Source: Gammaproteobacteria bacterium
GTDB taxonomy: Bacteria; Pseudomonadota; Gammaproteobacteria; Chromatiales; Sedimenticolaceae
DNA: 5,503 nt
Assembly (NCBI GenBank): GCA_020445245.1
Contig: JAGRHB010000143.1
Span: forward strand, 1-5,503
Reading direction: 5' to 3'
The notes below the pieces were generated by a model, which saw nothing but the letters and a program-made list of their open reading frames with translations, made no database searches and was not told where the DNA came from. Shown here piece after piece: positions 1 to 4,801 of the stretch (the stretch's first letter is position 1; each line of letters opens with the position of its first letter). Made by a program: the position numbers and the translations under genes.

Positions 1-1
1 T

Positions 2-70
2 GTCAGCGATAACCGCACGCTGCGTCTGATCTGCATGATGCGTGAAGTGTTCTGCAGCCACGAGCACTGA
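2..70 (+). CDS. C-terminal end of an unrecognised gene (partial)
   Basis: An open frame enters from the left edge and ends at TGA 68-70, giving 22 residues that end in REVFCSHEH. The fragment has two cysteines and a Met-Met pair, but I do not recognise a family. It is the only one of the three forward frames that stays open from the edge to a plausible gene end just before an intergenic hairpin, which is the main reason for calling it coding. It could also be a chance open stretch. In E. coli the neighbour of yibN on this side is a divergent gene, so a co-directional gene here would be a different context. Confidence 0.35.
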   Translation, partial: VSDNRTLRLICMMREVFCSHEH

Positions 71-109
71 ACGCGAATTTCCCGCCGTGTGCGGGATTTC
101 CACATTGTT

Positions 110-138
110 GAAACGGGCAGGCTAACGCCTCCCGTTTC
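110..138 (+). terminator. Strong intergenic hairpin, possible terminator
   Basis: An 8-bp stem, GAAACGGG (110-117) with CCCGTTTC (131-138), encloses a second 4-bp stem, AGGC (119-122) with GCCT (127-130). The loop is TAAC, and the single C at 118 is bulged. It lies 40 bp after the stop of the upstream fragment and 45 bp before the rhodanese start, where a terminator would be expected. The following bases (GTCGTTTGT) are only moderately T-rich, so efficiency as an intrinsic terminator is doubtful. A smaller TCCCGC/GCGGGA hairpin sits just upstream at about 80-96. It could instead act in the 5' leader of the rhodanese transcript. Confidence 0.45.
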
Positions 139-183
139 GTCGTTTGTAGCGCCGCGACGAGAGTCCGGCGGTGGCGAGGTATC

Positions 184-606
184 ATGGAACAACTCCTTGA
201 GTTTGCCGGTAACCACACCGTGCTGGTTGCAGGATTCTTGCTCGTCCTGACGGCCCTGGCGTGGAACATCATCACAGACCCGGGCGGCAAGAACGCCGTC
301 GATCCACTCGCGGCCACCGCGCTGATCAATCACGAGGAAGCCGTGGTGCTCGACGTGCGCTCGATGGCGGAGTTCAAGGACGGCCATATCGTCAACGCCG
401 TCAACATCCCGCTGAACGGTCTCGGCAACAACGTCAAACAGCTGGAGAAACACCGTAGCCGGCCGATAGTGACTGTGTGTCGCTCGGGCTCACGCTCCGG
501 CGCCGCATGCAGCCTGTTGCGCAAGCACGGCTTCGAAAACGTCAAGAATCTGCGTGGCGGCATGATGGCATGGGAAAGTGCCAATCTGCCGGTCAAGCGC
601 AAGTAG
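184..606 (+). CDS. yibN: Membrane-anchored rhodanese-like sulfurtransferase (YibN type)
   Basis: This is a single-domain rhodanese of 140 residues. Residues about 12-30 form one hydrophobic N-terminal membrane segment. The catalytic domain spans roughly 40-135, with the family's VVLDVRS motif (54-60), a GHI.NAVNIPL stretch (67-77) and an active-site loop C99-R-S-G-S-R104. Cys99 is the residue that would carry the persulfide in sulfur transfer. The C-terminal LRGGMMAW (123-130) is also typical. The size and N-terminal anchor match YibN of E. coli, which lies upstream of secB as it does here. The ATG at 184 has a GCGAGG-like ribosome site a few bases upstream. The physiological substrate is not established for this family. 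The glutaredoxin gene that follows it in E. coli is missing; secB begins 22 bp after the stop. Confidence 0.93.
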   Translation: MEQLLEFAGNHTVLVAGFLLVLTALAWNIITDPGGKNAVDPLAATALINHEEAVVLDVRSMAEFKDGHIVNAVNIPLNGLGNNVKQLEKHRSRPIVTVCRSGSRSGAACSLLRKHGFENVKNLRGGMMAWESANLPVKRK

Positions 607-617
607 ACCCGCCCAGC

Positions 618-622
618 AGGAG
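618..622 (+). promoter_or_regulatory. Ribosome binding site that sets the secB start
   Basis: AGGAG lies six bases before the ATG at 629. It supports this start over the in-frame ATG at 578, which would lie inside the end of the rhodanese gene and add 17 residues not found in SecB. Confidence 0.8.
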
Positions 623-628
623 AAAAAT

Positions 629-1111
629 ATGGCCGACGAAAACAAACCTCTGCGCCAGTTCGTGGTGCAGCGAATCTATGTGAAAGACATCTCGTTCGAG
701 TCGCCCAACACGCCGCAGATGTTCCAGGAAAAGTGGTCGCCGGAGATCAATATCAGCCTCGGAAGCGAGGTCAGCAAGCTCGGCGGCGGCACCATCGAAG
801 TAGTGCTCAATGTCACGGTCGAGGCGAAGCATGCCGACAAGACTGTATTTATGGTGGAGATTCACCAGGCCGGGCTGTTCGGTGTCCAGGGTTTCGCTGA
901 CCAGGAACTCGACGCACTGCTGGGCGTCGCGGCGCCGAACATCCTGTTCCCGTACGCGCGCGAAGCCGTGTCCGACCTGGTCACGCGCGGCAGCTTCCCC
1001 CAGTTCGTGCTGCAACCGGTGAACTTCGAGGCGCTGTACATGCAGCAGCGCCAGGCGAAAGCGGCCGAGGCCGGAAACACGGCCGACGCCGGGAACACGC
1101 CCGCGCACTGA
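629..1111 (+). CDS. secB: Protein-export chaperone SecB
   Basis: SecB is a cytoplasmic tetrameric chaperone that keeps secretory preproteins unfolded and delivers them to SecA. The 160-residue product carries the family's conserved core throughout: FVVQRIYVKDISFE near the N terminus (11-24), P..F...W.PE (28-39), Q.GLF (80-84) and the diagnostic LLGV.APN.LFPYARE (98-112), then GSFPQF.L.PVNFEALY (121-137). The length is close to the 155 residues of E. coli SecB. The tail after about residue 140 is low-complexity (AEAGNTADAGNTPAH) and comes from a small tandem DNA duplication. It sits between the rhodanese gene and gpsA, the conserved gammaproteobacterial order. The stop is followed after one base by the gpsA start, so the two are probably translationally coupled. 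Confidence 0.97.
   Translation: MADENKPLRQFVVQRIYVKDISFESPNTPQMFQEKWSPEINISLGSEVSKLGGGTIEVVLNVTVEAKHADKTVFMVEIHQAGLFGVQGFADQELDALLGVAAPNILFPYAREAVSDLVTRGSFPQFVLQPVNFEALYMQQRQAKAAEAGNTADAGNTPAH
1063..1098 (+). repeat. 18-bp tandem duplication in the secB tail
   Basis: Two adjacent 18-bp units (1063-1080 and 1081-1098) match at 16 of 18 positions. They encode the near-repeat AEAGNT/ADAGNT (residues 146-157) in the predicted disordered C-terminal tail. The length is a multiple of three, so the frame is kept. This looks like local slippage rather than a mobile repeat. Confidence 0.75.
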
Positions 1112-1112
1112 G

Positions 1113-2114
1113 TTGAACGCGCGGGCGGCCACACTGGCGGTTCTCGGTGCCGGCTCATGGGGCACCGCGCTGGCGATTCAGCTGGCGCGCAACGGCTCGG
1201 TGGTTTCCCTGTGGGGACACGATCCAGTCGAGATCGAGGCCCTGCTGCGCGACCGGGAGAATCGTCAGTACCTGCCTGGCGTCACCCTGCCCGAGGGATT
1301 GACACCCACCGGTGACCTGGCCGCCTGCCTGCGGGCGGCGGACGAGGTCCTGGTGGTGGTTCCCAGCCACGCCTTTGGCCAGGTCTGCGGACGCATCGTC
1401 GAGATCCGCCCACAGCTGAAATCCCTGAGTTGGGCGACCAAGGGCTTCGACCATCATTCCCACGAACTCCTCAGCACCGTGGCGGCTCAGCATCTGGCGC
1501 ACTGCGACATGGCGGTGGTCTCGGGGCCGACGTTTGCCGGGGAGGTGGCGCGCGGCCTGCCCACCGCGATCACCGTGGCATCGAACAACCCGATGCACGC
1601 GGACCGGGTTGCCGCTTACCTGCACGGCGAAAACTTTCGCGCCTACACCAGTGACGATCTGATCGGGGTCCAGGTAGGGGGCGCCAGCAAGAACGTGATG
1701 GCGATCGCCGCCGGCATCTCCGATGGCCTGGGTTTTGGCGCCAACGCGCGCGCCGCACTGATCACCCGGGGCCTGCACGAAATCACCCGGCTTGGCCTGG
1801 CTATGGGAGGCAGGCCGGAGACTTTCATGGGGCTGGCCGGGCTCGGTGACCTGGCACTGACCTGCACCGACGACCAATCGCGAAACCGGCGCATGGGCCT
1901 GGCCCTGGCCCGGGGCCTGGATATCGCCACGGCGAAAGCGGACATCGGCCAGGAGGTCGAAGGCGTCGCCACCGCGCGCGAGGTACGTGCCAAGGCGCTG
2001 TCGCTCGGCGTCGAGATGCCGATCACCGAACAGACATACCGCGTCCTGTACGAAGGGCTGGATCCCAGGACCGCGGTACACAATCTGCTCAGTCGTGAGT
2101 CCAAACCGGAGTAG
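1113..2114 (+). CDS. gpsA: Glycerol-3-phosphate dehydrogenase [NAD(P)+]
   Basis: GpsA reduces dihydroxyacetone phosphate to sn-glycerol 3-phosphate, the first step toward glycerophospholipids, in the cytoplasm. The 333-residue product has the N-terminal Rossmann motif GAGSWG (12-17), the conserved WATKGF (107-112, with Lys110), SGPTFA.EVA (137-146), the ASKN segment carrying the catalytic Lys193, and the GLAGLGDL.LTC substrate-site block (240-251). Its length is near the 339 of the E. coli enzyme. The start is TTG, one base after the secB stop. It is chosen because the encoded N terminus (MNARAATLAVLGAGS) aligns directly with E. coli GpsA, while no in-frame ATG exists before the nucleotide-binding motif. 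No clear ribosome site is visible, fitting coupling to secB. It appears to be the last gene of this operon. Confidence 0.97.
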   Translation: MNARAATLAVLGAGSWGTALAIQLARNGSVVSLWGHDPVEIEALLRDRENRQYLPGVTLPEGLTPTGDLAACLRAADEVLVVVPSHAFGQVCGRIVEIRPQLKSLSWATKGFDHHSHELLSTVAAQHLAHCDMAVVSGPTFAGEVARGLPTAITVASNNPMHADRVAAYLHGENFRAYTSDDLIGVQVGGASKNVMAIAAGISDGLGFGANARAALITRGLHEITRLGLAMGGRPETFMGLAGLGDLALTCTDDQSRNRRMGLALARGLDIATAKADIGQEVEGVATAREVRAKALSLGVEMPITEQTYRVLYEGLDPRTAVHNLLSRESKPE

Positions 2115-2193
2115 CAGGCCGCCGCGACATCGGCGCCGCACGACCATACCCCGCCGACCTGAAGATTCCCCGAACATCGTGATGATTTCGCCC

Positions 2194-2224
2194 TTGACCT
2201 GGAGCCAGGTCCAGCTATTAGTCT
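2194..2224 (+). promoter_or_regulatory. MerR-type promoter with operator dyad
   Basis: A -35 TTGACC (2194-2199) is followed by a 19-bp spacer and a -10 TAGTCT (2219-2224). The over-long spacer is characteristic of promoters activated by MerR-family metal sensors. The spacer region holds a dyad, ACCTGGA (2197-2203) and TCCAGCT (2210-2216), with six bases between the arms and one mismatch. An overlapping perfect 7-bp palindrome, GACCTGG-AG-CCAGGTC, spans 2196-2211. An alternative -10, TATTAG (2216-2221), would give a 16-bp spacer. The promoter points at the MerR gene, whose ATG is 34 bp beyond the -10, so the regulator most likely controls its own transcription together with the downstream efflux genes. 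Seen directly: the elements. Inferred: the binding protein. Confidence 0.8.
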
Positions 2225-2257
2225 GAGAACCTACGATAGGCGCGGAGACCCAAACAG

Positions 2258-2683
2258 ATGAATCTGAGCATCGGTGAGGTCTGTCGACAGACCGGTCTTT
2301 CGGCAGACACCCTGCGCTACTACGAGCGCATTGGCCTGCTGGGCCGGATCGCGCGCAACGGCGGCGGGCAGCGGCGGTACGACGACCAGGATGTTGCACG
2401 TCTGCAGTTCGTGCGGCGCGCCCAGACAATGGATTTCAGCCTGCACGAGATCGGCCAGCTGCTGGCACTGCGAAACCAGGGCGGCGACGTGCGTGCGGAT
2501 GTGCGCGCCCTGACCGAGAACAAGCTGAGCGCGATAGGTCAACGCATCGAGGCGCTGACGAGATTGCGCGACGAGCTCAGCGAGCTGGTTCGGCGCTGTC
2601 ACGCCAGTGCCGGCGACTGTCCGATCATCGCGCGCATGGACAAACCACAGGAGAGCGATCATGAGCTACACGGTTGCTGTTGA
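2258..2683 (+). CDS. MerR-family heavy-metal-responsive transcriptional regulator
   Basis: This is a 141-residue dimeric metal sensor that would distort its promoter when metal is bound. The N-terminal winged helix-turn-helix is clear: IGEVCRQTGLSADTLRYYERIGLL (5-28), then R..NGGGQRRYDDQDV (33-46) and a second helical part to about 72. A long dimerisation helix (about 78-113) follows. A C-terminal metal loop has Cys114 and Cys121 (CHASAGDC), followed by PII as in CueR. The protein ends in HGCC, recalling the CC pair near the end of E. coli CueR. At the position of CueR Ser77 or MerR/ZntR Cys, it has Arg79 (VRADV), which is unusual. A GGAG at 2244-2247 precedes the ATG by ten bases. Copper or silver sensing fits the CusBA context best, but the metal is not proven. 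The 3' end overlaps the next gene by 23 bp. Confidence 0.93.
   Translation: MNLSIGEVCRQTGLSADTLRYYERIGLLGRIARNGGGQRRYDDQDVARLQFVRRAQTMDFSLHEIGQLLALRNQGGDVRADVRALTENKLSAIGQRIEALTRLRDELSELVRRCHASAGDCPIIARMDKPQESDHELHGCC
2649..2653 (+). promoter_or_regulatory. Ribosome binding site inside the regulator gene
   Basis: AGGAG within the last codons of the MerR gene lies seven bases before the ATG at 2661. It fixes the HMA gene start there rather than at the in-frame ATG at 2607, which would add 18 residues ahead of the domain. Confidence 0.75.
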
Positions 2684-2954
2684 GAACATCAAGTGCGGCG
2701 GCTGCGCCAACACGATTCGCGGCAAGTTGGTCGAACAGCAGCTCGCCCGGGAGGTCGAGGTGGATATCGCGCAGGGCCGGGTGCATGTCGAAGGCAACCC
2801 GGAGTGGCGCGATCAGGTCGTCACCGCGCTCGCCAGGATGGGTTACCCCGAGGTCGGGTCGGTGGAGGGACTGAAGTCCGCCGCTGCGAAGGCGAAATCC
2901 TTCGTCAGTTGCGCGATCGGAAGGATCGACAACGCCACGGCGGACAAGGAATGA
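2661..2954 (+). CDS. Heavy-metal-associated (HMA) domain protein, CopZ-like
   Basis: The 97-residue product is a small cytoplasmic protein with one ferredoxin-like HMA domain (about 1-65). The first strand leads into a CGGC metal site (Cys12 and Cys15 in IKCGGCANTI). The end of the domain has MGYPE (60-64), like the GY at the matching place in copper chaperones. The Met usually found two residues before the first Cys is Ile10 here. A C-terminal extension, AKAKSFVSCAIGRID (76-90), adds a third cysteine, Cys84, which classical CopZ/Atx1 proteins lack. No signal peptide is present. The gene overlaps the sensor gene by 23 bp with its own good ribosome site, so both should be made together. A role in binding cytoplasmic Cu(I) or Ag(I) for the sensor or an exporter is an inference from family and context. 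Confidence 0.88.
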   Translation: MSYTVAVENIKCGGCANTIRGKLVEQQLAREVEVDIAQGRVHVEGNPEWRDQVVTALARMGYPEVGSVEGLKSAAAKAKSFVSCAIGRIDNATADKE

Positions 2955-3009
2955 ACGCACCAATCCAACACCTCGAGCCTTGACCAGGCCAGCTTCGGCA
3001 CCAGTGCTT

Positions 3010-3423
3010 ATGCAGACGTTCAGCACGAGATCCCGGGCGTTCCGACGCAGCAAGCGTGTCGCCCGGCTGGCGCTGGCATTGCTGCTGGCGCTCAATCCCC
3101 TGCTGGCGGTGATCCCAGGCACCGTAGCTGCTGAAACCGGCCCGGGTGGCCGGGGCGCGGGCGCCATTCCCTGCCACACTGTGGCTGCCGATGTCCCGGA
3201 TGTGGCACTGCCCGAACGCCAGGCCCAATGCCCTCACTGCAGCGGTCATGCACCTCCGTCCTCGTGCCATTGTTGCGGCCAGACGGCGCCGGCCGGGCTG
3301 CTCACCGCGCCCCTGGCGCCGCGACGCGGGTGCGGTGCCCTTTGGCAGGGACCCGTCATCCTGGTGGACGCACTACTGATGCCACACCGAGAGGCCGTGT
3401 ACCGCCCACCCAGGCACGCATAG
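3010..3423 (+). CDS. Small secreted Cys/His-rich protein, function unknown
   Basis: I do not recognise a named family. From ATG 3010 the product is 137 residues with an Arg-rich N terminus, a hydrophobic segment (about 19-35) and a likely signal-peptidase cut near VAAE (39-42). The mature part is short and rich in Cys and His: C55-H56, CPHCSGH (74-80), CHCCG (86-90) and Cys108. It ends in basic, proline-rich YRPPRHA. This suggests periplasmic metal binding, in keeping with its place between the HMA gene and cusB; similar small secreted proteins (CopL, DUF2946 or CzcI-like) accompany metal-efflux genes in other bacteria. The start is uncertain: in-frame TTG 2980 and GTG 3004 are alternatives, and none has a good ribosome site. 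The TTG overlaps the stop of a ten-codon frame, 2951-2983. That the frame is a real gene rests on the signal peptide and cysteine clusters. Confidence 0.7.
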   Translation: MQTFSTRSRAFRRSKRVARLALALLLALNPLLAVIPGTVAAETGPGGRGAGAIPCHTVAADVPDVALPERQAQCPHCSGHAPPSSCHCCGQTAPAGLLTAPLAPRRGCGALWQGPVILVDALLMPHREAVYRPPRHA

Positions 3424-3504
3424 CTTTTGCACCTCACATCCGCACACTCCGGCATACCCCGCCGGGCGGCGGCGAACCTCCCGGACCCTTGACGGGCTGA
3501 AGCT

Positions 3505-4791
3505 ATGAAAAAGAAAGTAACCACTCACTCTTGGTTGTGCGGCCCTGCCGTTCTGCTGGTCGTCTTGCTGTTGTCGGCAGGCTGCCAGGACAAGGCCGTC
3601 ACCCCCAGCGAGTCACTCGCGCAGGCGGGTACCGATACCGCCATGGCGCACGCAGCAAAACACCTCGATCCGAAATATGTCTGCCCGATGCATCCGCAGA
3701 TCGTCCGTGACGAGCCCGGCAGCTGCCCGATCTGCGGCATGGACCTGGTGGCCAGGACGGTCGATGCCGCGGCCAGTGGCCGTCCCGCGGTTGAGATCAG
3801 TAATGCGGTGATCAACAGCATGGGGGTGCGCACCGTGGCGGCGCGCGACCAGACCCTGTGGAAGTACATCCAGACGGTGGGCCGAATCGAGTACGACGAG
3901 ACCCGCCTGACCCACGTCCATCCGCGTGCCGAGGGCTGGATGGAGCAGCTCAACCTCCGGGCGGAGGGCGATCCGGTCAACAGGGGCCAGGTCATCGGCA
4001 GCCTGTACTCACCGGACATCCTGTCGGCCCAGGTCGACTTCCTGATTGCACTCGACCAGACGAACAACAAAGCCCGGTTCGAGAACGCCCGCAACCGCCT
4101 GCGCCTGCTCGGTGTCACCGAAGGCACCATCTCGGCGATCCAGAAGAGCCGGGAATCGCAGAACACCGTGCCTGTGGTGGCCAACGCCAGCGGCGTGGTC
4201 ACCCGGCTCGGGGTGCGTCAGGGGATGTATGTGAAACCGGAGATGGAGATCGTCACGATCGCCGACCTGACGCGGATCTGGGTCCTGGTCGATGTGTACG
4301 AGCACCAGATCGACTGGCTCTCGCTGGGGCAGAGCGCCGAGATCCGCGTACCGGCCTACCCGGGACGCAGCTGGGAGGGTACGGTCGAATACATCTACCC
4401 GGAACTCGATCCCAAGTCGCGGACGCTGCGGGTACGTCTGGCGTTCGGCAATCCGGACGGCCTGCTCAAGGCCAATATGTTCGCCGACGTGGTCATCTAC
4501 GGCGGCCCGAAGCACGAAGCGCTGGCGATCCCGGCGGAGGCGCTGATCGCGACCGGCACCCGCAACAGCGTGGTGCTGGCGCTTGGGGGTGGCCGCTTCC
4601 AACCGGTCGATGTCGTCAGCGGCATGAGCAGTGGTGGAATGGTCGAGATCCTCGATGGCCTGAAGGCCGGCGACGAAGTGGTCGTCTCGGGACAGTTCCT
4701 GATCGATTCCGAGTCGAGCCTGCAGGCCAGCTTCCTGCGCATGGACGAGTCGCCAGCCGCGGCCTCTGCACCCGCCGCACCGCAGGACTGA
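3505..4791 (+). CDS. cusB: CusB-type RND periplasmic adaptor lipoprotein
   Basis: This is the periplasmic adaptor (membrane fusion protein) of a heavy-metal RND efflux pump, linking the inner-membrane transporter to an outer-membrane channel. The 428-residue product begins with a lipoprotein signal peptide with lipobox LSAGC (lipidated Cys27). A heavy-metal-binding domain follows at about 58-83, with C60-PMH63 and C74-PIC77-GM, a module found at the N terminus of many CusB-like adaptors but absent from E. coli CusB. Adaptor domains come next: a first barrel/lipoyl half from about 118, a short helical hairpin (about 170-215), the second lipoyl half with [18 protein letters not shown] (226-243), the beta-barrel ([14 protein letters not shown], 253-266, to about 335), and a membrane-proximal domain to about 412. 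The tail is Ala/Pro-rich. It starts 81 bp after the small secreted protein gene with only a weak ribosome site. The cusA gene follows after 10 bp. Confidence 0.95.
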   Translation: MKKKVTTHSWLCGPAVLLVVLLLSAGCQDKAVTPSESLAQAGTDTAMAHAAKHLDPKYVCPMHPQIVRDEPGSCPICGMDLVARTVDAAASGRPAVEISNAVINSMGVRTVAARDQTLWKYIQTVGRIEYDETRLTHVHPRAEGWMEQLNLRAEGDPVNRGQVIGSLYSPDILSAQVDFLIALDQTNNKARFENARNRLRLLGVTEGTISAIQKSRESQNTVPVVANASGVVTRLGVRQGMYVKPEMEIVTIADLTRIWVLVDVYEHQIDWLSLGQSAEIRVPAYPGRSWEGTVEYIYPELDPKSRTLRVRLAFGNPDGLLKANMFADVVIYGGPKHEALAIPAEALIATGTRNSVVLALGGGRFQPVDVVSGMSSGGMVEILDGLKAGDEVVVSGQFLIDSESSLQASFLRMDESPAAASAPAAPQD

Positions 4792-4801
4792 GGGCACGCC
4801 C

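Noticed and set aside
593..1165. 190-codon - strand frame opposite secB
   Set aside because: Antisense shadow of a conserved chaperone gene; the composition is Arg/Val-rich and no domain is seen.
1155..2429. Long (424-codon) open frame on the - strand
   Set aside because: It lies antisense to gpsA and the start of the MerR gene. Its translation is Arg/Gln/Gly-rich with no recognisable domain, as expected from the complement of GC-rich coding DNA, while the + strand frames encode clear conserved proteins.
2980..3010. Possible second MerR-type promoter (TTGACC at 2980) before the secreted-protein gene
   Set aside because: At the expected 19-bp spacing the -10 would be TGCTTA, a poor match, and no dyad is present between the two elements.
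3459..3472. CCGCC/GGCGG hairpin between the secreted-protein gene and cusB as a terminator
   Set aside because: The stem is only 5 bp, there is no T tract after it, and such short GC stems are common in DNA of this composition.
3489..3519. Possible promoter (TTGACG at 3489) before cusB
   Set aside because: No acceptable -10 follows at 16-19 bp, no dyad is seen, and the candidate would start transcription inside the cusB coding region.
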